The notes under the pieces were generated by a model. It did no database searches. It saw only the letters and a program-made list of their open reading frames with translations, and was not told where the DNA came from. Source: JAXMEQ01 sp046348225 (GTDB lineage Bacteria; Pseudomonadota; Gammaproteobacteria; Burkholderiales; Burkholderiaceae_C). Taken from it: 64,000 nucleotides of DNA. The stretch is taken from positions 124,001 to 188,000 of the forward strand of contig JAXMEQ010000002.1 in assembly GCA_046348225.1 (NCBI GenBank). Reading direction: 5' to 3'. The position numbers were made by a program, and so were the translations under genes. Shown in pieces: positions 26,823 to 34,494 of this stretch (the stretch's first letter is position 1; the number at the start of each line of letters is the position of its first letter).

Positions 26823-27869
26823 TCAAGCCTTGAACCTATCCTTGGCCCGGCGGGCGAATTCGTTGGTGTAGGTCTTGGCCAGGTCGATCTTGTCGGCCTT
26901 GATGGCCGGGTCGAAGCTGGCCAGCGCCTTCAGCGCCGTGCGCGGCCCTTCATCCGAAATGATGCCGTCCAGCGAGATCGCCTCACGCACCTTGTTGAAC
27001 GAGGCCAGGTACAGCGCGCGGTCGCCCAGCAGATAGCCCTCGGGCACGGTCTTGATGATGTCGCTCGGCCCGGCCGTCTGCAGCCACTTGAGGCCGTGCA
27101 CGATGGCATTGGCCAGGGCCTGGCAGGTGTTGGGGTTCTTCTGCACGAACTCGGTGTGGGTGTAGAAGCAGGCGGCGGGCATGGGGCCGCCAAACACCTC
27201 CTGCGTGCCCTTGAGCGTGCGGGTGTCGCTGATGATCTTCACGTCGCCCTTTTGCTCCAGCATGGTCATCACCGGGTCGGTGTTGCTCATGGCGTCAATC
27301 TGCCCCGAACGCAGCGCCGCCAGCGCACCCGCTGCCGTCCCCACGCCCACGAAGCTCACGTCACTGGCCTTCAGCCCCGCGCGCGACAGCACCAGGTTGG
27401 CCACCATGTTGGTGGACGAACCAGGCGCCGACACACCGATCTTCTTGCCCTTCAGGTCGGCCAGCGACTTGTAGTTGGGCATGGCCTTGGTGGACACGCC
27501 CACTGCGATCTGGGGCGCCCGACCCTGCAGCACGATGGACTGGATGAGCTGGTTCTTGCTCTGCATGTTGATGGTGTGCTCGTACGCACCGCTCACGATG
27601 TCGGCCGAGCCGCCCACCAGCGCCTGCAGTGCGCGCGCACCTCCGGCAAAGTCTGAAATCTCCACTTCCAGGCCCTCGGCCTTGAAGTAGCCCAGCTGCT
27701 CGGAAATGGTCAGTGGCAGGTAGTAGAACGCGGCCTTGCCCCCCACGGCGATGGAGACCTTGCTCTTCTCCAGCTTGCCCTGCGCGCGCAGCGAGGGCAC
27801 GGCCACCGAGGCGGCGGCCAGTGTGGCCATGGCGGTGAATGTGCGACGGCTGAATGTGATGTTTTTCAT
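26823..27869 (-). CDS. ABC transporter substrate-binding protein (SsuA/NMT1-like)
   Basis: 348-residue periplasmic binding protein. The leader reads NITFSRRTFTAMATLAAAS, an SRRxF twin-arginine motif, so export by Tat is likely. The mature part has the NMT1/THI5/SsuA-like order (AAFYYLPLTISEQLGYFKAEGLEVEI, LKGKKIGVSAPGSSTN). First gene of the importer operon; the preceding 100 bases contain the terminator of the upstream gene. Confidence 0.9.
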   Translation of the reverse strand: MKNITFSRRTFTAMATLAAASVAVPSLRAQGKLEKSKVSIAVGGKAAFYYLPLTISEQLGYFKAEGLEVEISDFAGGARALQALVGGSADIVSGAYEHTINMQSKNQLIQSIVLQGRAPQIAVGVSTKAMPNYKSLADLKGKKIGVSAPGSSTNMVANLVLSRAGLKASDVSFVGVGTAAGALAALRSGQIDAMSNTDPVMTMLEQKGDVKIISDTRTLKGTQEVFGGPMPAACFYTHTEFVQKNPNTCQALANAIVHGLKWLQTAGPSDIIKTVPEGYLLGDRALYLASFNKVREAISLDGIISDEGPRTALKALASFDPAIKADKIDLAKTYTNEFARRAKDRFKA

Positions 27870-27914
27870 TGGACTTCCTCTCTTGACTGGCGTGCCGTGA
27901 GCTTACGCAGGCGC

Positions 27915-27953
27915 AAAAAAACCCGCATCGGGAACATCCCGTGCGGGTTTGTA
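27915..27953 (-). terminator. Rho-independent terminator after the MAPEG gene
   Basis: Long stem on the minus strand, arms AAACCCGCA...TGCGGGTTT enclosing TCCCG/CGGGA with one bulge, followed by seven T on the minus strand. It closes the dnaX-ybaB-recR-MAPEG unit before the importer operon. Confidence 0.85.
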
Positions 27954-27971
27954 CGTAAGGTCAAAAAACGC

Positions 27972-28385
27972 TCAGCGGTAGCCCACAAAAAGAATACCAA
28001 TGTTGACCAGCAGCGCGAGCGTCCACACGCCCGAACGGACCATGGGCAGGCCGGCGACATACATCGTGATGTAGATGAACCGCAACACGATGTAAACAAA
28101 CGCGAGGATGTCCAGCCGTGCCTGCGGGGCGCCCAGCTGGTGCGCAATGATCACGGCACCAATGAAAAAGGGCAGCGCCTCGAAGCTGTTGGCCTGGGCC
28201 GCGTTGGCGCGGGCGCGCCAGTCCTTCTGGCGCGCCAGCCAGCCCCGCGGGTCGTGGTTGTCGTAGCCGCCATCCTTGCGCGGCTTGCCGGACATGCCGG
28301 ACTTGGCCAGCATCGAGCAGCCCAGTGGCATCAGCGCGGCCAGCAGTACGCACCAGTAGGCAACGGTAAATCCAATGTGATTCAT
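27972..28385 (-). CDS. MAPEG-family membrane protein
   Basis: 137 residues with four hydrophobic segments and the family block RARANAAQANSFEALPFF. MAPEG proteins (microsomal glutathione transferase-like) act on lipophilic electrophiles or eicosanoid-type molecules; bacterial substrates are mostly unknown. It follows recR by five bases and precedes a terminator, so it is the last gene of the operon. Confidence 0.88.
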   Translation of the reverse strand: MNHIGFTVAYWCVLLAALMPLGCSMLAKSGMSGKPRKDGGYDNHDPRGWLARQKDWRARANAAQANSFEALPFFIGAVIIAHQLGAPQARLDILAFVYIVLRFIYITMYVAGLPMVRSGVWTLALLVNIGILFVGYR

Positions 28386-28390
28386 TTTTT

Positions 28391-28981
28391 CTATCTCCTG
28401 TCGACCAGCGCGTGGGCAATGGTCCCCAAATCCACGTATTCCAGTTCACTGCCGGCCGGCACGCCCCGCGCCAGCCGCGTGACCTGCAGACCCCGGGCCT
28501 TGAGCGCCTCGCCAATCACGTGGGCCGTGGCTTCGCCCTCGGCCGTGAAGTTGGTGGCCAGGATCACCTCCTGCACCACGCCGTCCAGCGCGCGGTTGAA
28601 CAGCTTCTGCAAGCCGATGTCCTTCGGGCCGATGCCGTCCAGCGGGCTCAGCTTGCCCATCAGCACAAAGTACAAGCCCTTGTAGGCGCTGGTGCGCTCC
28701 ACGGCCGACTGGTCGGCCGGCGTCTCGACCACGCAGAGCTTGCTGCGGTCGCGCTGCGGGTCGCGGCAGGTGCTGCACACCTCTGCCTCGGTGAAGGTGT
28801 GGCATTCGTTGCAGTGGCGCACGCTGCCCGCGGCCTGGTGCAGCGCATGCGACAGCAGCTGCGCGCCCTCGCGGTCGTGCTGCAGCAAATGGAACGCCAT
28901 GCGCGAGGCCGACTTGACCCCCACGCCCGGCAGGCGCCGCAGCGCCTGGACCAGCGCCTCCAGCGAGTTGGAATCTGCCAC
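28391..28981 (-). CDS. recR: Recombination mediator RecR
   Basis: Works with RecO (and RecF) to load RecA on SSB-coated DNA. 196 residues: N-terminal helix-hairpin-helix (LRRLPGVGVKSASRMAFHLL), four-cysteine zinc motif CNECHTFTEAEVCSTC, Toprim domain with CVVETPADQSAVERT. Nine bases after ybaB in the conserved dnaX-ybaB-recR order. Confidence 0.96.
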   Translation of the reverse strand: MADSNSLEALVQALRRLPGVGVKSASRMAFHLLQHDREGAQLLSHALHQAAGSVRHCNECHTFTEAEVCSTCRDPQRDRSKLCVVETPADQSAVERTSAYKGLYFVLMGKLSPLDGIGPKDIGLQKLFNRALDGVVQEVILATNFTAEGEATAHVIGEALKARGLQVTRLARGVPAGSELEYVDLGTIAHALVDRR

Positions 28982-28990
28982 GCAGCCGGC

Positions 28991-29323
28991 TTAGAAAGGA
29001 AACTTCATGCCGCCGGGCAGGCCCGGCATGCCGGCGGTGAGCTTGCCCATCTTTTCCTGGCTGGTTTCTTCGGCCTTGCGCACGGCGGCGTTGAAGGCGG
29101 CGGCCACCAGGTCTTCCAGCATGTCCTTGTCGTCGGCCAGCAGCGACGGGTCGATGGTGATGCGCTTGACGTCGTGCTTGCAGGTCATGACCACCTTGAC
29201 CAGCCCGGCGCCCGACTCGCCCGTGACTTCAATGAACGCCAGCTCTTCCTGCGCCTTCTTGATGTTGTCCTGCATCGCCTGGGCCTGCTTCATGAGGCCG
29301 GCGAGTTGTCCTTTGTTGAACAT
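28991..29323 (-). CDS. ybaB: YbaB/EbfC nucleoid-associated protein
   Basis: 110-residue homodimeric DNA-binding protein of the YbaB/EbfC family, with the typical LMKQAQAMQDNIKKAQEELA helix and VMTCKHDVKRITIDPSLL strand. Sits between dnaX and recR, eight bases after dnaX. Confidence 0.95.
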   Translation of the reverse strand: MFNKGQLAGLMKQAQAMQDNIKKAQEELAFIEVTGESGAGLVKVVMTCKHDVKRITIDPSLLADDKDMLEDLVAAAFNAAVRKAEETSQEKMGKLTAGMPGLPGGMKFPF

Positions 29324-29331
29324 GGTGTGTC

Positions 29332-31173
29332 CTATGGGTTCGGGTTGTGTACGGGTTTGATGCTTCCAGGCACGATTTTCGCGCCAAAGTCGCGCATCAT
29401 CGTCTGGACGAACGGGTCATTGAGGATGATCTCTTCGGCGGCCTTCTGCTTCGCCTCGGCCACGGCCTGGTTGCGCCGGGCGGGGCTGTCGCTGACGACG
29501 CCCACCTCCACGCTCAGCGACACCTCGTGCCCGGCGGCCTTGAGCGCGGTTTGCAGCCGTTCACGGCTGGCCGGCTGGTTGAGCGACTCGCGCTCGACCC
29601 GCAGCATCCAGTGGCCGGTGTCGCGTGCCATCAGCTGCGACTGCAGCGCCAGCTCGCGCACCAGGGCCGTCACCGCCTCGGCCGCCACCAGCTGCTGCAC
29701 CGTGGCGTGCCAGAAGTCGCCCTCTTCGGTGAACACCAGCGGCGTGGACGGGCGCGACGAGGGCGCGTCCAGACGCGGCTCGGACTGCACCCGCACCGGC
29801 ACGCCCATCACCGGGCTGGCAGGCTGGCCGGGGGCGGCAGGCTGCGCCGGGCGCTGCGGCGGGCGCGGCACCGCAGGCTCCACCACCGGCAGTACGCGGC
29901 CGGGGGGCGCGGCCACAGCGGGGACGGCGACCGGAGCCGCCACCGGTGCGGCAACAGGAACGGCGGCCGGTGCAGCAGCGGCGACGGCCGGGGCCACCAC
30001 CGGCGCTGCCGCCTGAACGGGCACCGGCCGTGCCGGCTCAGCTAGAGTTTTTTTTTCAGCCGGGGCGCGGGTAGCGCCAGGCTTGAAGGCCAGCAAGCGC
30101 AGCAGCACCATGGTGAGTGCGGCGTACTCGTCGGGCGCCAGGCCCAGCTCGGCGCGGCCATGCAGGCACAGGCTGTAGAGCAGCTGGGTTTCGTCGGCCG
30201 GCATCTCGGCGGCCAGGCGGGCAATCTCGGCGGCTTCGGGGTCGGCCTCGTCCGTCATGCCGGGCACGGCCTGCACCACGGCCATGCGCTGCAGCACGGC
30301 GGTCATTTCTTCCAGCGTGCTGGCGGCGCTCAGGCCATTGACGCGCAGCGCTTCCGACGTGTCCACCACCGTCTTGCCATCACCGCGCGCCAGCGCGTCG
30401 ATCAGGCGGAACACATGGCCGCGGTCGGCGCTGCCCAGCATCAGGCGCACCGTGGCTTCTTCGAGCTTGCCGCTGCCAAAGGCGATGGCCTGGTCCGTCA
30501 GGCTCAGGGCGTCGCGCATGGAGCCGCGGGCGGCGCGCGCCAGCAGGCGCAGCGCGGGTGTGTCGGCCGGCACGCTTTCGGCCTGCAGCACGCGCTGCAG
30601 GTGCTCCAGCACCGTCTCGGGCGCCATCGGGCGCAGATTGAACTGCAGGCAGCGGCTCAGCACCGTGACGGGCACTTTTTGCGGGTCGGTCGTGGCGAGC
30701 ACGAATTTCAGGTACTCGGGCGGCTCTTCCAGCGTCTTGAGCATGGCATTGAAGGCCGTGTTGGTGAGCATGTGCACTTCGTCGATCATGAAGACCTTGA
30801 AGCGGCCCTGCACCGGCTTGTACACCGCCTGCTCCAGCAGGCTCTGCACCTCGTCCACCCCGCGGTTGGAGGCCGCGTCCAGCTCGGTGTAGTCCACAAA
30901 CCGGCCCGAATCAATGTCGGTACAGGCCTGGCACACGCCGCAGGGCGTGGCGGTGATGCCGCCCTGCCCGTCCGGCCCCTGGCAATTGAGCGACTTCGCC
31001 AGGATGCGCGACACGGTCGTCTTGCCCACGCCGCGGGTGCCGGTGAACAGGTAGGCGTGGTGCAGCCGCTGCTGCGTGAGGGCGTTGGTCAGGGCCTGCA
31101 CCACATGCTCCTGGCCCACCATCTCCGTGAAATTGCGGGGACGGTATTTGCGGGCGAGCACGAGGTACGACAT
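29332..31173 (-). CDS. dnaX: DNA polymerase III subunits tau and gamma
   Basis: Clamp-loader ATPase, 613 residues from MSYLVLARKYRPRNF (an upstream in-frame ATG at 31197 adds eight non-family residues). Walker A GTRGVGKTTVSR, four-Cys zinc motif (CGVCQAC and upstream/downstream Cys), Walker B FMIDEVHML and sensor TTDPQKVPVTVLSRC are present. After residue 370 a long Ala/Pro/Val linker leads to the tau C-terminal domain. At the border (30048-30056) there is a run of nine A on the coding strand with stops in both alternative frames just after it, which would give a gamma-like protein of about 378 residues. Confidence 0.96.
   Translation of the reverse strand: MSYLVLARKYRPRNFTEMVGQEHVVQALTNALTQQRLHHAYLFTGTRGVGKTTVSRILAKSLNCQGPDGQGGITATPCGVCQACTDIDSGRFVDYTELDAASNRGVDEVQSLLEQAVYKPVQGRFKVFMIDEVHMLTNTAFNAMLKTLEEPPEYLKFVLATTDPQKVPVTVLSRCLQFNLRPMAPETVLEHLQRVLQAESVPADTPALRLLARAARGSMRDALSLTDQAIAFGSGKLEEATVRLMLGSADRGHVFRLIDALARGDGKTVVDTSEALRVNGLSAASTLEEMTAVLQRMAVVQAVPGMTDEADPEAAEIARLAAEMPADETQLLYSLCLHGRAELGLAPDEYAALTMVLLRLLAFKPGATRAPAEKKTLAEPARPVPVQAAAPVVAPAVAAAAPAAVPVAAPVAAPVAVPAVAAPPGRVLPVVEPAVPRPPQRPAQPAAPGQPASPVMGVPVRVQSEPRLDAPSSRPSTPLVFTEEGDFWHATVQQLVAAEAVTALVRELALQSQLMARDTGHWMLRVERESLNQPASRERLQTALKAAGHEVSLSVEVGVVSDSPARRNQAVAEAKQKAAEEIILNDPFVQTMMRDFGAKIVPGSIKPVHNPNP
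30038..30060 (-). promoter_or_regulatory. A9 slippery site for gamma production in dnaX
   Basis: On the coding strand the frame reads GCT GAA AAA AAA ACT CTA GCT GA(G). One base back (or one A added) gives AAC TCT AGC TGA, stop; one base forward (or one A lost) gives AAA CTC TAG, stop. Such a run at the gamma/tau border is where E. coli (ribosomal -1 slip) and Thermus thermophilus (transcriptional slippage on A9) make the short subunit. Use here is inferred. Confidence 0.7.
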
Positions 31174-31214
31174 GCGGCTGATTCTAGGGGAAGGCATGAC
31201 CCATTCCGGTCGCC

Positions 31215-31220
31215 TACAAT
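31215..31220 (+). promoter_or_regulatory. Probable -10 box of the SRP RNA gene
   Basis: TACAAT, six bases before the predicted 5' end of the RNA. The -35 is weak. It lies between the divergent dnaX and the RNA gene. Confidence 0.55.
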
Positions 31221-31226
31221 TGCGGT

Positions 31227-31322
31227 TGACGGGCCTCCCCGCATGGTGAAGCGGCCAACCGGGTCAGGTGGGGAACCAAGCAGCCCTAACTGTGGAGCCA
31301 GTGCCGGGGGTAAGGCTCGTCA
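31227..31322 (+). ncRNA. ffs: Signal recognition particle RNA (4.5S)
   Basis: About 96 nt. The universal domain IV core is present as GGTCAGGTGGGGAACC...AAGCAGCC with its asymmetric loops, and the ends pair over a long stem: TGACGGGCCT-CCCC against GGGG-TAAGGCTCGTCA. This is the short bacterial SRP RNA that binds Ffh. A T-rich stretch follows. Overlapping short reading frames here are not genes. Confidence 0.9.
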
Positions 31323-31476
31323 ACTTCCTCCTCTTTTTCTCTTTGGCCCCGCGGGCTGACGGCGACGGGCGCCTGCCTCCGCTCGTGTCCCCCGCCAGCG
31401 GCTGCGCCGCCGGCTCCTCCTTTACCTCGCTGCGGCAGGCACCCATCACCGCCAGCCCGCTGCGTCCGAGCAAAAA
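31323..31476. other. Gap after ffs without a recognised gene
   Basis: A pyrimidine-rich stretch containing a T5 run at 31333-31337 (possible ffs terminator), then G+C-rich sequence. The small open frame through it starts inside ffs and has no family resemblance. Confidence 0.4.
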
Positions 31477-31797
31477 CTAGTACAGACGAAGAGCTACTTG
31501 TCCGGCAATCACCAAAATCGGCAGTCCTCCAACGTCATACGTATTCGACGAATTGCTCCCGGCTTTCGGTCTGACCTTGTTACCCTCTACAACCCACGTA
31601 TTTGAACTGGTGGCTCCAGATTTTGGCTTCAGCTCTTTTCCGTTCCAAATCCAAGTATTTGAAGAACTCGCTCCGCTTTTCGGCTTGATCTCCTTCCCGT
31701 CAAACATCCACGTGTTTGAGCTATTTCCGCCACTCTTGGGTTTCAGTTCCCGCCCGTCACAAATCCAATCTCGAGGTAGTTCAATCGAGCTAGCCAT
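31477..31797 (-). CDS. Small four-repeat protein ('4-fold beta flower'-like)
   Basis: 106 residues built of four tandem units of 19 residues, each of the form W-x-x-[DNE]-G-[RKN]-E/K-[LIV]-[KR]-P-K-[SA]-G-x-[NS]-S-S-N-T, followed by a hydrophobic tail ending LRLY. The architecture agrees with what I recall of the 4-fold beta flower domain, a small symmetric beta protein of unknown function; this name is from memory. AGGAGA lies before the ATG. The gene is AT-richer than its surroundings and shares orientation with the next orphan gene, 46 bases upstream, so both probably arrived together. Confidence 0.65.
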   Translation of the reverse strand: MASSIELPRDWICDGRELKPKSGGNSSNTWMFDGKEIKPKSGASSSNTWIWNGKELKPKSGATSSNTWVVEGNKVRPKAGSNSSNTYDVGGLPILVIAGQVALRLY

Positions 31798-31843
31798 TTC
31801 CGTCTCCTAGTGACTAAAGTAAGGCGCTGAGGCACAGAGTTCA

Positions 31844-32545
31844 CTACTTTTCAATCAGTTGCCGAATAAAAATCCCAGTGTTCGTGAGGCCGAGGTCCGA
31901 CTGAGGCCAAGATAAATGGGATACGACCACCAGCTTTTTGCCGTCGACGTGGGCGTACATTAGTCGCTTTGTCTTTCCAGCGCCGTGTTGGACGTCTGTG
32001 CGTAGCAACGGCACGGATCTTCCAAAGACGGCACGACTGAATTGGTCGCTGTTCATGAGACCGACGCCAATGACCACCTGGGGTCGGTATTCTTCAATCC
32101 AAGACGCCAGAACAGGCAGCCTGAACTCATCACACCAGCGGCGATACTCTTCTTTCGACATGCCGGTTTCAGCCTCAGCTTCAGGCGGCCAACTTGACAC
32201 GTCGCTGCACGCTATCGGATAGATATTGCCCTTGAAAAAACCCTTGCTTCCTTTGACAAAGGGCTGCTTCATTCGCGCGAAATTGATGTAGTCCTTCACA
32301 GGATGATCGAAAATGGCTGCCAACAACGCAAATGCGTTGTTGTTGAATCGGTACTTAAGCTGCGTCGCTATCGAATAGCTGCCGTCAGATTCGGCAGGAG
32401 CAGTTGAAGACGGATCATTCACGCCGTTTTTGATGCCGTGCTCAATTCCCAGCACCCAAATCGATGGAAACTGGGCACTGCCCGGATCGCCTCCGTCGCA
32501 ACCTACAAACTTTTCCAACGCCGCCGTCCGGAACTCGGTGACCAT
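31844..32545 (-). CDS. Orphan protein, possibly uracil-DNA-glycosylase-like fold
   Basis: 233 residues from ATG 32545 (AGGGA nearby). I do not firmly recognise it. The order of elements resembles the UDG superfamily: an early strand-loop SIWVLGIEHG where family members have GxxPG, a middle FFKGNIYPIACSD followed by a helix and RPQVVIGVGLMNSDQF (compare N-x-x-K-C and RPKVIVALG), and a late VVVSHLSWPQS where members have an H-P-S type loop. Key residues are not clearly conserved, so enzymatic activity is uncertain. A+T content is clearly higher than in flanking genes. No signal peptide or membrane segment. Confidence 0.5.
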   Translation of the reverse strand: MVTEFRTAALEKFVGCDGGDPGSAQFPSIWVLGIEHGIKNGVNDPSSTAPAESDGSYSIATQLKYRFNNNAFALLAAIFDHPVKDYINFARMKQPFVKGSKGFFKGNIYPIACSDVSSWPPEAEAETGMSKEEYRRWCDEFRLPVLASWIEEYRPQVVIGVGLMNSDQFSRAVFGRSVPLLRTDVQHGAGKTKRLMYAHVDGKKLVVVSHLSWPQSDLGLTNTGIFIRQLIEK

Positions 32546-32698
32546 TTTTTCATCCCTATAAAGATGTCTGCAACATGATATGCGACGCGTGACCTGCAAA
32601 TGTCAGGATGTTTCGATCGCCTCAAGTTTCATCGCGCTGATGGTTCGATAGTGCAAAAGTGCTTGGACGCGAGTACGATGAAGCCGGAGGCGCCAGCC

Positions 32699-33277
32699 AT
32701 GAAGTACGGCGTCCGTTCCCTCAAGTCCGCAGGTCGGCTCAACCTGCACCGCACGGCCCTTGGGCTGCTGCTCTCGCTGGCCTGCGCCAGCGCATTCGCG
32801 CAAGCGGAGCCTGCGCCACAGCGATGGCAGTTCCAGCTGTCGCCTTCGGCCCTGCCGCGCTACGAGCCCCTGTTTGGCCTCACCACCCCCCGCGCCGCCG
32901 TGACCGGCTGGGCGTTCAGCTCACCGCGGTCCGCCCTTGGTTTGACGTTTGACGCCTCCATGCCGCAAGGCACAGGCTTGCTGGCGCCGATGGGCAAGCC
33001 GCTGGTGACGGGGGTAGACCTGGGCCTGCGCTGGCGCACCGAGTTCAGCCGCACGTCGCGGCTCGACTGGTCGGCCTGGCGCCGTGCGGGCACACAAACC
33101 GATCCGCTGGGCCTGGCGAACGACCCGCTCTATGGCACCAGTGTGGAAATGCAGTTTGACGCGCCGACCACCTTTGGCTTCGCGCCGAAGCAAAGCGCCA
33201 TCGGCCTGCAGATCAACAGCGGCGGCACCACGCTCAAGGGCAACCAGTCCACGCTGTACTACCGCGCCAGGTTCTGA
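32699..33277 (+). CDS. Exported protein of unknown function
   Basis: 192 residues from ATG 32699, which has GGAGG eight bases upstream. Signal peptide with hydrophobic core TALGLLLSLACASAFAQAEP. The mature part is rich in aromatic and small residues with alternating patterns (SPSALPRYEPLFGL, GVDLGLRWRTEFSRTSRLDW, GLQINSGGTTLKGNQSTLYYRARF) and ends with an aromatic-containing strand and Phe, as in small outer-membrane beta-barrels. No family recognised. Its end overlaps the convergent flavoprotein gene by 19 bases. Confidence 0.65.
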   Translation: MKYGVRSLKSAGRLNLHRTALGLLLSLACASAFAQAEPAPQRWQFQLSPSALPRYEPLFGLTTPRAAVTGWAFSSPRSALGLTFDASMPQGTGLLAPMGKPLVTGVDLGLRWRTEFSRTSRLDWSAWRRAGTQTDPLGLANDPLYGTSVEMQFDAPTTFGFAPKQSAIGLQINSGGTTLKGNQSTLYYRARF

Positions 33278-34494
33278 AGCCAGGCGCGAGCTCCCTCCCC
33301 CGCCACCCGCCCGCTCGCAAAGCACGCGGTCAGCAGGTAGCCGCCGGTGGGGGCTTCCCAGTCGAGCATTTCGCCGGCGCAGAACACGCCGGGCAGCGCA
33401 TTCAGCATCAGGTGCGCGTCCATCGCCTCGAACGGCACGCCGCCGGCGGTGCTGATGGCTTCGTCAATCGGCCTTGGGGCGGCCAGGGTGATGGGCAGGG
33501 CCTTGAGGGCGGCGGCCAGGCGGGGCGGGTCGTTCAGGGTGGCTTTGTCCAGCAGCTCGTGCAGCAGCGCTGCCTTGATGCCGTCGATGCGCAACCGGCT
33601 TTTGAGGTGGCTGGACAGCGAGCGCGAGCCGCGCGGGTGCGCCACCTCGGCCAGCACCTGGGCGGGGGTGCGGTCGGGCAGCAAGTCCAGCGCCAACGTG
33701 GCCTGGCCGGTGGCGGCAATCTCGTCGCGCAGCAGGGCTGATGCGGCATAGACGAGGCTGCCCTCCACCCCCGTGGCGGTGGCCACGAATTCGCCCTTGC
33801 GCTCAAACCGCTGGCCCTGGCGGTTGGTGAAGCGGATGGCCACGCTCTTGAACGGCTGGCCGGCAAAGCGGCTGGCAAAAAATTCGCTCCAGCCACCGGC
33901 TTTGTCAAAACCGCAGTTGGCGGGCACGAGCGGCGCCACCGGCACGCCGCGCGCTTGCAGCTGCGGCACCCAAGCGCCGTTGCTGCCCAGCCGGGCCCAG
34001 CTGGCGCCGCCCAGGGCCAGCACCACGGCGCGGGCGCTGCGCGTCACCTCGCCCTGCGGGGTGGCAAAGCGCAGGTCCCCCGTCTCAGTCCAGCCCGTCC
34101 AGCGCTCGCGCATGTGGAAGCGCACGCCCGCCTCGCGCAGCCGGTGCAGCCAGGCGCGCAGCAGCGGCGCGGCCTTCATGTCGGTGGGGAACACGCGGCC
34201 CGAGCTGCCGACAAAGGTGTCCACCCCCAGTGCCTGCGCCCAGGCGCGCAGCGCATCGGGCCCAAAACCTTGCAGCAGCCGCGCCACCTGCGGCTGGCGC
34301 GCGCCGTAGCGCTGCTCAAACTGCGGCAGCGGCTCGGCGTGCGTCAGGTTCAGCCCGCCCTTGCCAGCCAACAGAAACTTGCGGCCCACCGAGGGCATGG
34401 CGTCCGCCACGTCCACTGCCACACCGGCTGCGGCCAGCACTTCGGCGGCCATCAGGCCGGCCGGGCCGGCGCCCACCACCAACACATTGTTCAT
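33259..34494 (-). CDS. FAD-dependent flavoprotein (HI0933/TIGR03862 family)
   Basis: 411 residues. Dinucleotide-binding VVGAGPAGLMAAEVLA at the N terminus, GRKFLLAGKGGLNLTH, GGASWARLGSNG and the C-terminal CAGEMLDWEAPTGGYLL typical of the HI0933-like flavoprotein family (TIGR03862 branch). Function of this branch is unknown; a redox or dehydrogenase role is assumed. ATG 34494 overlaps the AddA-like stop as ATGA, so it is translated as the third gene of the nuclease operon. Confidence 0.85.
   Translation of the reverse strand: MNNVLVVGAGPAGLMAAEVLAAAGVAVDVADAMPSVGRKFLLAGKGGLNLTHAEPLPQFEQRYGARQPQVARLLQGFGPDALRAWAQALGVDTFVGSSGRVFPTDMKAAPLLRAWLHRLREAGVRFHMRERWTGWTETGDLRFATPQGEVTRSARAVVLALGGASWARLGSNGAWVPQLQARGVPVAPLVPANCGFDKAGGWSEFFASRFAGQPFKSVAIRFTNRQGQRFERKGEFVATATGVEGSLVYAASALLRDEIAATGQATLALDLLPDRTPAQVLAEVAHPRGSRSLSSHLKSRLRIDGIKAALLHELLDKATLNDPPRLAAALKALPITLAAPRPIDEAISTAGGVPFEAMDAHLMLNALPGVFCAGEMLDWEAPTGGYLLTACFASGRVAGEGARAWLQNLAR

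Noticed and set aside
31268..31480. Small plus-strand frame after the SRP RNA
   Set aside because: Begins inside ffs, has no ribosome site and no family-like sequence.
31844..32599. Longer start (ATG at 32599) for the orphan UDG-like gene
   Set aside because: Adds 18 residues rich in Arg/Cys without support; the ATG at 32545 has a nearby AGGGA site.
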